DNA of 24,247 nucleotides from a bacterium (GTDB taxonomy: Bacteria > Chloroflexota > Dormibacteria > UBA8260 > Bog-877). Where the stretch lies: positions 1 through 24,247 of the forward strand of contig JAJYWM010000238.1 of the NCBI GenBank assembly GCA_021791455.1, written 5' to 3'. This document shows, piece after piece, positions 16,747-23,361 of the stretch. The position numbers and the translations under genes were made by a program. Below the pieces are notes generated by a model. It was not told where the DNA came from. It did no database searches and saw only the letters and a list, made by a program, of their open reading frames with translations. The stretch's first letter is position 1, and each line of letters starts with the position of its first letter.

Positions 16747-17730
16747 ATGAGCAGCGCGCCTGGGCCGGCGGTCGTACTGGTCAACTGGAATGGGCGGCGC
16801 GACTGCGAGGGCGTCCTGGCCAGCATCAGGAGGCAGCGGCTGGCGCCGGCGGAGGTCGTGGTCATCGATAACGGCTCCCTCGACGGCTCGCTGGAGTGGT
16901 TTCGAGCTCAGCCAGATGTCGTGGTGATCGCGAACCCAACCAACGCCGGGTTCGCGCGCGCGGCGAACCAGGGGGTGGCGGCTACCAGCGCCGACCTGGT
17001 CCTCCTCTGCAACCTGGACGTGCGCCTTCACGAGGGGTTCCTGGAGGCGGCGGTGGCGCGGATGGCCACAAGTCCCGACACCGGCAGCGTGGGCGGCCTG
17101 CTGCTCTCGGAGGCGGACCCGGGGGTGGTCGACTCCGCTGGGCACGTGCTCCACCGCAGCGGCTGGGTCGCCAACCGATGCCAGGGGCAGGCTGCCCGGG
17201 GGATGGAGGTCGCGGAGGTGTTCGGAGTGACGGCCGCCGCGGCTCTGTATCGGCGTGAGATGCTGGAGGACGTGGCGCTGGACGGCGAGGTCTTCTGTGA
17301 GGCGTTCTTCGCCTATCTGGAGGACGTCGACCTCGATTGGAGGGCCCGCTGGCGGGGCTGGCGCAGCTTCTTCGAGCCCTCCGCGCTGGCGACTCACCGG
17401 CGCGGAGGCAGCGGGCTGCACCGCAGCCGGCTCATCGAAAGGCACGTCCTTGCCAACCGAGCCCACCTCTGGTTGCGCAACGCACCAACTTGCTGGCTTG
17501 TCGGTTGGCCGGCAGTTTCGGCCAGCGGACTGGTCCTGCTGAGGACGGGCCTGGCCGCACGCCGCCATCCCCTGGCGGCCCTCGGCGTGCTCGATGCGGC
17601 CCGCCGGATGCCCCTAACCCTTGGGGAGCGACGCCGGATCCTGGGGAGGCGGCGAATCTCCGAGGCCGAACTCGAGCGCTGGGCCAGGCCAACCCCCTGG
17701 GGGGAGCTGCTGGCCAAGCATCTTGGCTGA
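16747..17730 (+). CDS. Family 2 glycosyltransferase (WbbL-like)
   Basis: This 327-residue GT-A enzyme is related to its upstream neighbour. It starts with AVVLVNWNGRRDCEG (8-22) and VVVIDNGSLDGS (37-48). N-L-D at 89-91 (LCNLDVR) stands in for DxD, and FAYLEDVDLDWR (188-199, Glu192-Asp193) is the catalytic region typical of WbbL-type rhamnosyltransferases. The last ~90 residues are basic with a possible membrane-associating helix. GAGGAGGTT (16735-16743) is a strong Shine-Dalgarno sequence just before the ATG, overlapping the previous stop. It ends the polysaccharide operon, with a hairpin 8 nt after the stop. Confidence 0.88.
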   Translation: MSSAPGPAVVLVNWNGRRDCEGVLASIRRQRLAPAEVVVIDNGSLDGSLEWFRAQPDVVVIANPTNAGFARAANQGVAATSADLVLLCNLDVRLHEGFLEAAVARMATSPDTGSVGGLLLSEADPGVVDSAGHVLHRSGWVANRCQGQAARGMEVAEVFGVTAAAALYRREMLEDVALDGEVFCEAFFAYLEDVDLDWRARWRGWRSFFEPSALATHRRGGSGLHRSRLIERHVLANRAHLWLRNAPTCWLVGWPAVSASGLVLLRTGLAARRHPLAALGVLDAARRMPLTLGERRRILGRRRISEAELERWARPTPWGELLAKHLG

Positions 17731-17738
17731 GGAAGCCC

Positions 17739-17760
17739 TGATCTCAACCGGCTGAGATCA
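17739..17760 (+). terminator. Perfect 8-bp hairpin at the end of the polysaccharide operon
   Basis: TGATCTCA (17739-17746) and TGAGATCA (17753-17760) form a perfect 8-bp stem with a 6-nt loop, starting 8 nt after the last stop. There is no T-run and the stem is AT-rich for this genome. A terminator is the simplest reading; a palindromic protein-binding site is possible. Confidence 0.5.
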
Positions 17761-17847
17761 CGGCCCCATGGGAGGGTGACCGCGCCAGGGGCACTGACCT
17801 GGGGGCTGGGAGCACATTCGAACTGGACTGGCTCACCGGCCACGGGG

Positions 17848-17853
17848 TAGTCT
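17848..17853 (+). promoter_or_regulatory. -10-like hexamer, leaderless start of the small membrane protein
   Basis: TAGTCT is followed by 7 nt and the GTG at 17861. A weak -35 (TGGACT, 17824-17829) lies 18 bp upstream. Confidence 0.45.
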
Positions 17854-17860
17854 TGGGTGC

Positions 17861-18253
17861 GTGCAGGACACCACCAGGGTCACCGACGAGGGACATCCCG
17901 CTGCCGAGGCGGCGATGAGGCGGCTGTTGCTGATCCCAGAAGGCGTGGCAGCACCGAGCGATGCCGAGGTGGAGAGGGTCTTCAGCACCTCGCTGGCCCT
18001 GTCCGCCACCCGCTGCATCTTCACCTACATGATTTTGCCCCTGGCTGTTCCTGCGATAGGGGCGCTGGCGGGGTTCGGACCGGTCATAGGAGCGTTGCTC
18101 TCGGTCCTGGCATTCGTATTCGACGTGCGCGCGATCAGGGCATTCTGGTGGGCGGATGACTCCAGGCGCTGGGTGATGACAGCGCTGTACCTGGTGGTCA
18201 TGGTCTTCGTGGTCTATCTTTTCGTGCTGGACGTCTCGCACCTCCATCTCTGA
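17861..18253 (+). CDS. Small integral membrane protein of unknown function
   Basis: This 130-residue protein has a polar N-terminal region (about 1-45) and three hydrophobic segments near residues 52-70, 72-90 and 104-124, ending in a short His-containing tail. The stretch LALSATRCIFTYMILPL, the Gly-rich second segment and AIRAFWWADDSRRWVMTALY resemble small conserved membrane proteins that I recall from high-GC Gram-positive genomes; I cannot name the family. The GTG start is supported by TAGTCT 7 nt upstream. It lies alone between the polysaccharide operon and the PAP2 gene. Codon use matches its neighbours, so it looks like a real gene. Confidence 0.75.
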   Translation: MQDTTRVTDEGHPAAEAAMRRLLLIPEGVAAPSDAEVERVFSTSLALSATRCIFTYMILPLAVPAIGALAGFGPVIGALLSVLAFVFDVRAIRAFWWADDSRRWVMTALYLVVMVFVVYLFVLDVSHLHL

Positions 18254-18344
18254 GGTCGCATTCGCGGCCCTGCCACTCCGACCGCAACCTTCCCGAGCAT
18301 GGGGGGCGGACCTAGCTCCCCGGCGCTGAGATCGCTGGTGGCGC

Positions 18345-18361
18345 GGGTGCGAATTGCACCC
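18345..18361 (+). terminator. Hairpin downstream of the small membrane protein gene
   Basis: GGGTGC (18345-18350) pairs with GCACCC (18356-18361) around a 5-nt AT-rich loop, 92 nt after the stop. There is no T-run. The rest of the 267-bp gap shows only the PAP2 promoter and Shine-Dalgarno sequence described separately. Confidence 0.3.
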
Positions 18362-18460
18362 ACCTCACCTGACGTCCGGCCCAGGTACCACCTCCATGAT
18401 TTCGAGGAGTCTCGTGGGGTGACCTTGGTGGGGAGCCGGATCGCCTGGCGTACGTCGGCG

Positions 18461-18514
18461 TGGCCAAGGACCCCTGTTGACGCTAGAGTGGGAGCCTGGG
18501 CCCGTCACAGGTGG
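18461..18514 (+). promoter_or_regulatory. Promoter and SD of the PAP2 gene
   Basis: TGGCCA (18461-18466, four of six matches to TTGACA) and TAGAGT (18484-18489) are separated by 17 bp. AGGTGG (18509-18514) lies 6 nt before the ATG at 18521. This gene therefore seems to have a short leader of about 25 nt instead of a leaderless start. Confidence 0.45.
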
Positions 18515-18520
18515 TAATCA

Positions 18521-19300
18521 ATGAATGCAATCCTCTCCGCCACGCCTATTTCCCCGGCCATCCTGCGCTGGAACCATGCCGGCTATGAGGTGCTCGCCAA
18601 ACAGGGGCCTCACGGGGGCCTCTGGAACGTGGCCGCCGCCTCGCTGGCGGAGTGGGGAATATTCTCCCTTGCGTTCGTGCTGGTCGCCCTGCTCTTCTTT
18701 GGCAATCCCAACGACCACGCCAGGGTCGACGCCATAGCCGCGGCTGTCGCGGCGGTGGTCGCCTTGGTCCTCAACCACGTTCTGGGCCTTCTGTGGTACG
18801 AGCCCAGGCCCTACCTGTCCTCCTATCACGTGCCCCTGCTCGCGGCCGCGGCCCACGGCAACTCGTTCCCCAGTGACCATCTGGCGTTTGGCGGGGCGAT
18901 CGTGGCAACCCTCTGGGTCACGAGGCGGCGGTGGCTGGCGCTCTTGTCCCTGCTGATCATGGCGGGTGTCGGTTGGGCTCGGGTGCTGGCCGGGGTCCAC
19001 TGGCCCCTGGACGTTCTGGCCGGTCTCGGCCTGGGATTGGTGGTGGGTGCCGTGATCGGGACCCTGGCGGTCTCAGCCCCCGGCCTGGGCAACCTCCTTG
19101 CCAAGGTGAGGGTGCCGCGCCTTCTGGCGGTCGTGGGTGCCGTGGTTGTGGTGGTGATCGGATTCGCGGTCCTGGAGGAGGACACTCACCTCGGCCTGGT
19201 CCTTGGCCCGATTGGGATCGCGGCCCTGCTGATGGCGATCTTCGGAGCGCTGTGGTCCCAGACTCCAGCAGCCGCGAGGAGCTCCGGCCTCGGGGTCTGA
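18521..19300 (+). CDS. PAP2-family phosphatase (probable undecaprenyl-diphosphatase)
   Basis: This 259-residue membrane phosphatase probably removes phosphate from undecaprenyl pyrophosphate or a related lipid, regenerating the carrier for wall and surface glycans. The three PAP2 motifs are visible: YEPRPY (93-98), NSFPSDH (114-120, Ser118 and His120), and Arg154-x5-His160-x3-Asp164 in GWARVLAGVHWPLDV. The Lys that usually begins the first motif is not evident. Hydrophobic segments occur around 42-60, 70-92, 122-133, 138-151, 163-187, 202-218 and 227-245, the last two being a C-terminal extension relative to BcrC-type enzymes. AGGTGG 6 nt upstream supports the ATG. The polysaccharide operon nearby makes a carrier-recycling role plausible, but this is inference. 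Confidence 0.88.
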   Translation: MNAILSATPISPAILRWNHAGYEVLAKQGPHGGLWNVAAASLAEWGIFSLAFVLVALLFFGNPNDHARVDAIAAAVAAVVALVLNHVLGLLWYEPRPYLSSYHVPLLAAAAHGNSFPSDHLAFGGAIVATLWVTRRRWLALLSLLIMAGVGWARVLAGVHWPLDVLAGLGLGLVVGAVIGTLAVSAPGLGNLLAKVRVPRLLAVVGAVVVVVIGFAVLEEDTHLGLVLGPIGIAALLMAIFGALWSQTPAAARSSGLGV

Positions 19301-19308
19301 CCGCCGCA

Positions 19309-19365
19309 GGGGGAGTGGGCGGCGAGGTCCATCCTTGGAAGTCGCCGCCGGGGCGACCCACCCCC
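19309..19365 (+). terminator. Large GC-rich stem-loop between the PAP2 gene and apt
   Basis: GGCGGCGA (19318-19325) pairs perfectly with TCGCCGCC (19342-19349). Inside, TCC (19328-19330) can pair with GGA (19337-19339). An alternative outer pairing joins GTGGG (19315-19319) with CCCAC (19357-19361), with flanking G and C runs extending it. It starts 8 nt after the PAP2 stop and ends before the apt -10. A terminator for the PAP2 transcript is the simplest role. If apt is leaderless, this is not in its mRNA. Confidence 0.5.
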
Positions 19366-19372
19366 AAACCAA

Positions 19373-19378
19373 TACCAT
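19373..19378 (+). promoter_or_regulatory. -10-like hexamer, leaderless start of apt
   Basis: TACCAT is followed by 6 nt and the GTG at 19385. No Shine-Dalgarno sequence precedes the GTG. Confidence 0.45.
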
Positions 19379-19384
19379 GGCATC

Positions 19385-19924
19385 GTGCAGGCCGAGAGGG
19401 ATGTCTCGCAGCTGGATCTGCGACAGTTCATACGCGACGTGCCTGACTATCCGGCCCCGGGGGTTCTGTTCCGGGACATAACGCCTTTGCTGGGGTCGGC
19501 CCGGGCCTTTCGCCAAGCCTGTGACCGGCTGGCCGAGCGTTACCGCGGGGTGGCCCTCGACGCGGTGGCGACCATTGAGTCGCGCGGATTCACCTTCGGG
19601 GCGGTGCTGGCCTACCAGCTGGGCCTGGGGGTCGTCCCGGTGCGCAAGGCGGGCAAGCTGCCGGCGGAGACCATAAGCGCCAGCTACAGCCTTGAGTATG
19701 GCGAGGCCGTGCTGGAGGTGCACCGGGATGCCATCAGCCCCGGTCAGCGGATCCTGGTGGTGGACGATCTACTGGCGACCGGCGGCACCGCGGTCGCGAC
19801 CCGCGACCTGATCACCACTCTCGGTGGGGAGCTCGCGGGGTACGGATTCTTGATCGAACTGCTGGCGCTTGGGGGCAGGGCCCGACTGGCCGGAGCCCGC
19901 GTGGAAGCGCTGCTGGAACTTTAG
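19385..19924 (+). CDS. apt: Adenine phosphoribosyltransferase
   Basis: This 179-residue enzyme makes AMP from adenine and PRPP. The N-terminal DLRQFIRDVPDYPAPGVLFRDITPLL (11-36) is the classic Apt opening. ATIESRGFTFG (62-72) and VRKAGKLPAET (86-96) are family signatures, and the PRPP-binding loop is ILVVDDLLATGGTA (123-136). Length is normal. The GTG start follows TACCAT by 6 nt and gives the expected N-terminus. The gene ends 10 nt before ahcY, whose Shine-Dalgarno sequence overlaps the apt stop, so the two are almost certainly one operon. Pairing with S-adenosylhomocysteine hydrolase suggests purine recovery linked to the methyl cycle. Confidence 0.95.
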   Translation: MQAERDVSQLDLRQFIRDVPDYPAPGVLFRDITPLLGSARAFRQACDRLAERYRGVALDAVATIESRGFTFGAVLAYQLGLGVVPVRKAGKLPAETISASYSLEYGEAVLEVHRDAISPGQRILVVDDLLATGGTAVATRDLITTLGGELAGYGFLIELLALGGRARLAGARVEALLEL

Positions 19925-19934
19925 GGGACCTCAA

Positions 19935-21218
19935 TTGGCTCATTCGACAACTGATCCAGCGCTCGATTCCGATGTCGCCGACCTCCGCCTGGCGGAGGAG
20001 GGGCGAAGCAGAATCGCCTGGGCCGACACCGAAATGCCGGTGCTGCGCTTGATCCGAGAACGCTTCCGCAAGGAGCAGCCCTTCGCCGGCCTCACGATCG
20101 GGGCCTGCCTCCACGTCACCGCGGAGACCGCCAACCTGGCTCTCACGCTGAAGGAGGGCGGCGCTGTGGTCCATCTCTGCGCCAGCAATCCCCTCTCCAC
20201 CCAGGACTCGGTGGCAGCGGGGCTGGTGGACGGGGGGGTCCACGTATACGCCCGCCGGGGTGAGGACAACGCGACCTACTACCGTCATTTGGCAGCGGTC
20301 CTCGCCGCCTCGCCCGAGCTCACCATGGACGATGGAGGCGACCTCGTGGGGGAGCTCCACAGGCGTCCCGAAGATCAGCGGGGAGCCATCCGGGGAGGCA
20401 CTGAGGAGACCACGACCGGCGTGATCCGCCTTCGGGCCATGGCCCGGGCCGGGGTGCTTCGCTTCCCAGTGATCGCGGTCAACGGAGCTCAGACCAAGCA
20501 CCTCTTCGACAATCGCTATGGCACCGGTCAGTCGACGATCGATGGGCTGATTCGAGCCACCAACCTTCTCCTGGCGGGACGGACCATGGTGATCTGCGGC
20601 TTCGGCTGGTGTGGCCGGGGCCTCGCGTCCAGGGCTCGGGGCATGGGCGCCCAGGTGATCGTGACCGAGGTCGAGCCGGTAAGGGCTCTGGAGGCCGTGA
20701 TGGAGGGGTTTCGGGTGATGCCCCTGGCCGACGCGGCCCCCATTGCGGACGTGATCATCACCGTGACCGGGGACTGCAACGTGGTCGACCGGCAGCATCT
20801 GGAGCTGGCCAAGGACGGGTGTGTGATCGCCAACAGCGGCCACTTCAACTCCGAGATCAACCTGGCGGCGCTGGACAGCCTCACGACCGAGGTCCGCGAG
20901 GCCCGCCCGGAGGTGGCCGAGCACACCCTGCGCAGCGGCAGGAGGGTGTATCTGCTGGCGGAGGGGAGGCTCCTCAACCTGGCCGCGGCCGAGGGGCATC
21001 CCGCCGCTGTCATGGACATGTCCTTCGCCAACCAGGCCCTGAGCCTGGCGCACCTGGCCAAGGAGTGGGAGACACTCGGGCCCGCAGTCCACGAGGTGCC
21101 CGAGGAGATCGATGCGGAGGTGGCCAGATTGAAGCTGGCCGCTCTCGGCGTCGCCATCGACACCCTGACCGATGAGCAGGTCCACTACCTCAGCTCCTGG
21201 GAGCAGGGGACGGTCTGA
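19935..21218 (+). CDS. ahcY: Adenosylhomocysteinase (S-adenosyl-L-homocysteine hydrolase)
   Basis: This 427-residue NAD-dependent enzyme splits S-adenosylhomocysteine into homocysteine and adenosine, relieving product inhibition of methyltransferases. ADTEMPVLRLIRERF (30-44) and CLHVTAETANLALTLKEGGA (58-77) form the substrate domain. TEETTTGVIRL (156-166), Lys188 and Asp192 line the active site, and the NAD motif is GFGWCGRG (222-229). SGHFNSEINLAAL and the C-terminal helical tail are present. The length matches the shorter archaeal/thermophile-like form, lacking the ~40-residue insertion of many bacterial and eukaryotic enzymes. I chose TTG 19935, preceded by AGGGGA (19923-19928) at 6 nt spacing; the frame is open into apt, but those residues are out-of-frame apt sequence. 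Confidence 0.95.
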   Translation: MAHSTTDPALDSDVADLRLAEEGRSRIAWADTEMPVLRLIRERFRKEQPFAGLTIGACLHVTAETANLALTLKEGGAVVHLCASNPLSTQDSVAAGLVDGGVHVYARRGEDNATYYRHLAAVLAASPELTMDDGGDLVGELHRRPEDQRGAIRGGTEETTTGVIRLRAMARAGVLRFPVIAVNGAQTKHLFDNRYGTGQSTIDGLIRATNLLLAGRTMVICGFGWCGRGLASRARGMGAQVIVTEVEPVRALEAVMEGFRVMPLADAAPIADVIITVTGDCNVVDRQHLELAKDGCVIANSGHFNSEINLAALDSLTTEVREARPEVAEHTLRSGRRVYLLAEGRLLNLAAAEGHPAAVMDMSFANQALSLAHLAKEWETLGPAVHEVPEEIDAEVARLKLAALGVAIDTLTDEQVHYLSSWEQGTV

Positions 21219-21697
21219 GCTCGGTCGGCCCGGCGCCGGTCCAGATCTGTTCCAGCGTCGGCTCTGGGACCCTCCGCTACGCCGGACGCAGCGTCCCCAT
21301 CCTGGTCAGTGACGCCTCGGGGCCTCCCGAGCGCTCCAAAGTGTGACCTCGGGCCCAGTGGGCGGTCGCGAGGCCGCGCAGTACGCAGTAGCGGGCGGGT
21401 GGTCCTTCTCATCCCAGTGATCGAGCCGCGACGCTTCTGGCATCGCTTCCTTCACAACCACCTGGATCTGGTGCTGTCGGCAGCCTTTCGCCGGCGGCGC
21501 AATGTGGTCTTGGCCCGCCTCACCCTGCCATTGCGTTCGGAGTGAAGCAGCACCAAGGAGGCAGGGAGGGGGATGGTCACGGCCAGGCCTGCCAGCGGTC
21601 GGAGGCGGGAGCCCGTGATTCAGTCCCCGTTCGGTGCGGCATGAATGGCCAAAAGCGGCAGGTCGTCGGCCGGGTGAGTTAGCGCCTCAACCAGAGG
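21219..21697. other. 479-bp region without an intact gene
   Basis: Between ahcY and the convergent TetR gene I see no intact coding frame. The only recognisable protein signal is a probable permease C-terminus at 21399-21545, entered separately. I found no tRNA, strong hairpin with T-run, or repeat array in the rest. Confidence 0.6.
21399..21545 (+). pseudogene. Probable C-terminal relic of an amino-acid permease
   Basis: About 48 residues up to the stop at 21545 read VVLLIPVIEPRRFWHRFLHN, then a stretch ending VVLARLTLPLRSE. This resembles the cytoplasmic C-terminus of actinobacterial APC-type permeases, where a hydrophobic strand, a W...LHNQ-like motif and a final V-V-x-V-P-x-x-L strand recur. 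No membrane segments precede it in frame, so the rest of the gene appears lost. The match is from memory of the family and is only moderately secure. Confidence 0.4.
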
Positions 21698-22264
21698 TCA
21701 ATGTGCTGAGGTCAACGCACGTAGGTGGCCGGCCGAGTCGGTGATCACCACGGCCAGCGACCGCTGGTCGGCCCCGCCGATCCAGCGATCGAAGGCCACT
21801 CTGAAAATGGCCACTCCGGCCTCCGCCACGAGAGTGGCTCCGGGCTCCGGGACGCCTCGCTGCCGCAGGGCACCAGCCAGCGCCGCCGCCAGCCTGGACA
21901 GCTTGATCAACTCGCGCTCCTGGAGCTCGGGGTTGGCGGCGATCACCTTCTGGCGCTGGCTGACAAGAGAGCGCCGCCCTTCGAAGATGCCTGCGGCGCC
22001 GGTCAGGGCGGCCGTGATCGCCTGGATCGGAGAAAGCGATGGATCCGCCTCCACCACCAACCGCACCAGCAGATCCTCGAGCTGGGTCGAGCCCGCGAAG
22101 AGCACCTCGCGCTTGTCCGCGTAGTGGCGGTAGAAGGTCCGCTCCGTGAGCCCGGCACGCTGGGCGATCTCCGCCACCGTGGCGCTCTCGAAGCCGCGGC
22201 TCTGAAAGAGCTCCAGCGCGGCTCGCTCCAGGCGTTCGGTTGCGCCGCCTGGCCAACGACCCAT
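21698..22264 (-). CDS. TetR-family transcriptional regulator
   Basis: This 188-residue DNA-binding protein probably represses the divergent oxidoreductase gene and itself. The N-terminal domain has the TetR pattern: RAALELFQSRGFESATVAEIA followed by AGLTERTFYRHYADKREVLF, with the helix-turn-helix at about residues 29-48. The C-terminal ligand domain (about 60-185) is variable and gives no ligand clue. The ATG at 22264 is preceded 6 nt upstream by TAGGAT (22271-22276), again suggesting a leaderless start. Two similar 21-bp imperfect palindromes lie in the intergenic region at 22279-22299 and 22320-22340. Confidence 0.92.
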   Translation of the reverse strand: MGRWPGGATERLERAALELFQSRGFESATVAEIAQRAGLTERTFYRHYADKREVLFAGSTQLEDLLVRLVVEADPSLSPIQAITAALTGAAGIFEGRRSLVSQRQKVIAANPELQERELIKLSRLAAALAGALRQRGVPEPGATLVAEAGVAIFRVAFDRWIGGADQRSLAVVITDSAGHLRALTSAH

Positions 22265-22270
22265 GCGCCG

Positions 22271-22276
22271 ATCCTA
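22271..22276 (-). promoter_or_regulatory. -10-like hexamer, leaderless start of the TetR gene
   Basis: TAGGAT on the minus strand lies 6 nt before the ATG at 22264. The proximal operator (22279-22299) lies immediately upstream, in the -10/-35 spacer, so bound TetR would block this promoter. Confidence 0.45.
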
Positions 22277-22278
22277 CC

Positions 22279-22299
22279 TGATGACAGTAGTTGACATCA
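22279..22299. promoter_or_regulatory. TetR operator O1 (imperfect palindrome)
   Basis: This 21-bp imperfect palindrome has outer arms TGATG and CATCA and shares the right half TGACATCA with O2. It covers the -35 TTGACA (22291-22296) of the oxidoreductase promoter and abuts the TetR -10. Assignment to this TetR is inferred from position and duplication. Confidence 0.6.
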
Positions 22300-22320
22300 C
22301 TGGCTCCTAGGCGCTAGCCT
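22291..22320 (+). promoter_or_regulatory. Promoter of the SDR/epimerase gene
   Basis: A consensus -35 TTGACA (22291-22296) and -10 TAGCCT (22315-22320) are separated by 18 bp. Initiation near 22327 would fall inside operator O2. The leader is then about 60 nt, with a G-run at 22377-22382 as a weak Shine-Dalgarno site before the ATG at 22390. Confidence 0.6.
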
Positions 22321-22340
22321 TACGTCAGTAACTGACATCA
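22320..22340. promoter_or_regulatory. TetR operator O2 (near-perfect palindrome)
   Basis: The core GTCAGTAACTGAC (22324-22336) is a perfect 6-1-6 palindrome within a 21-bp site matching O1. Its centre is 41 bp from that of O1, close to four helical turns, and it covers the predicted start of oxidoreductase transcription. Confidence 0.65.
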
Positions 22341-22389
22341 GGTATGCGGCCCGAGCCGGCAGGGGCCGAGGTCGTGTGGGGGTACTGTC

Positions 22390-23271
22390 ATGCGCGTTTT
22401 TGTCACCGGCGGCTCCGGCCTCATTGGTTCAGCTGTAGTCGGTGAGCTCCTCACGGGCGGCCACACCGTGGTCGCCCTGGCGCGCTCCGACGCCTCGGCA
22501 GAGTCGCTGTCCACCGCCGGCGCCGAGCCGCTGCGCGGGTCCCTGGCGGACCTGGACGTGGTCCGGGCCGGTGCCGCGCAGTCGGACGGTGTGATCCACC
22601 TGGCGTTCGGTCACGACTTCACCAGTGCCGAGGCTATTGCCCGAGCCGTCGCCGAGGAGCGCGCGGTCCTCACGGTCATCGGCGAGGCGCTGGTTGGCAG
22701 CGACCGGCCACTGGTCACCGTCTCTGGCACCCCAGCCGTGGCCGGGCGCAGCTCGACGGAAGCTGACCCGCTTCCGACCGGCGGTCCAGTCAGCGGGCGC
22801 GCTGAGTCCGTCATGGCGGCCCTCGCGCTCGCCTCCCAGGGGGTGCGGAGCAGTGCGGTGCGCCTCCCCCGTACCGTGCACAACGAGGGCAGGGGCGGCT
22901 TCGCCGGAATGCTGGTCGAGATGGCGCGCCGGAACGGGGTCTCGAGGTACCCGCTGGACGGCGGCCAGCGCTGGCCCGCGGTCCATGCCCTGGACGCGGC
23001 CGCCCTCTTCCGGATCTGTCTGGAGCGGGCACCCGCCGGATCCTCCTGGCATGCGGTCGCCGATGAGGGGGACCGCGTGCGGGAGATCGCCGAGGTCATC
23101 GGCCGCCATCTCCAGGTGCCCGTCCAGGGGGTGGACCCGGCAACGTTCGGTCCGCTCGGTCCGATCTTCGCTGCCGATCAGCCCGCCTCCAGCTGCCACA
23201 CCCAGGAAACCCTCGGATGGCGGCCCCAGCAGCCAAGCCTCCTTGAGGACCTGGCCAACATCGGGGCGTGA
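22390..23271 (+). CDS. Atypical SDR / NAD-dependent epimerase-dehydratase family protein
   Basis: This 293-residue protein has a clear N-terminal dinucleotide-binding domain (VFVTGGSGLIGSAVVGELL, 3-21) and an extended-SDR layout. The usual Tyr-x3-Lys catalytic pair is not evident: the expected region reads GPVSGRAESVMAALALASQG (132-151). VIHLAFGHDF and a C-terminal HTQETLGWRPQQPSLLEDL tail are typical of this subgroup of putative epimerases. Function is unknown; it may act on an electrophile or be a non-catalytic or atypical reductase. It is divergently transcribed from the TetR gene, which likely controls it through the two operators. This arrangement is common for stress- or xenobiotic-induced oxidoreductases. 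The ATG has only a weak G-rich Shine-Dalgarno site. Confidence 0.85.
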   Translation: MRVFVTGGSGLIGSAVVGELLTGGHTVVALARSDASAESLSTAGAEPLRGSLADLDVVRAGAAQSDGVIHLAFGHDFTSAEAIARAVAEERAVLTVIGEALVGSDRPLVTVSGTPAVAGRSSTEADPLPTGGPVSGRAESVMAALALASQGVRSSAVRLPRTVHNEGRGGFAGMLVEMARRNGVSRYPLDGGQRWPAVHALDAAALFRICLERAPAGSSWHAVADEGDRVREIAEVIGRHLQVPVQGVDPATFGPLGPIFAADQPASSCHTQETLGWRPQQPSLLEDLANIGA

Positions 23272-23309
23272 TCCCCATGCGTTCTTCAGGACAGCCGGGA
23301 GGGGCAGGA

Positions 23310-23324
23310 ATTGGGCGACCCAAT
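23310..23324. terminator. Small perfect hairpin between convergent genes
   Basis: ATTGGG (23310-23315) pairs with CCCAAT (23319-23324) around a 3-nt loop, in the 90-bp gap between the oxidoreductase gene and the end of the ADP-ribosyltransferase reading. It could serve both directions. No T-run was seen. Confidence 0.35.
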
Positions 23325-23361
23325 AGCCCTGCGGCGCCTTAGCCCGGGTCAGAAGCGGACT

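Noticed and set aside
18477..18482. TTGACG as the -35 of the PAP2 promoter
   Set aside because: It lies only 1 bp before the -10 TAGAGT, so it cannot be its -35; TGGCCA at 18461-18466 has correct spacing.
19925..19934. S-adenosylhomocysteine riboswitch before ahcY
   Set aside because: Only 10 nt separate apt and ahcY. The structured element before apt lies upstream of the probable leaderless start and does not match a riboswitch pattern I can recognise.
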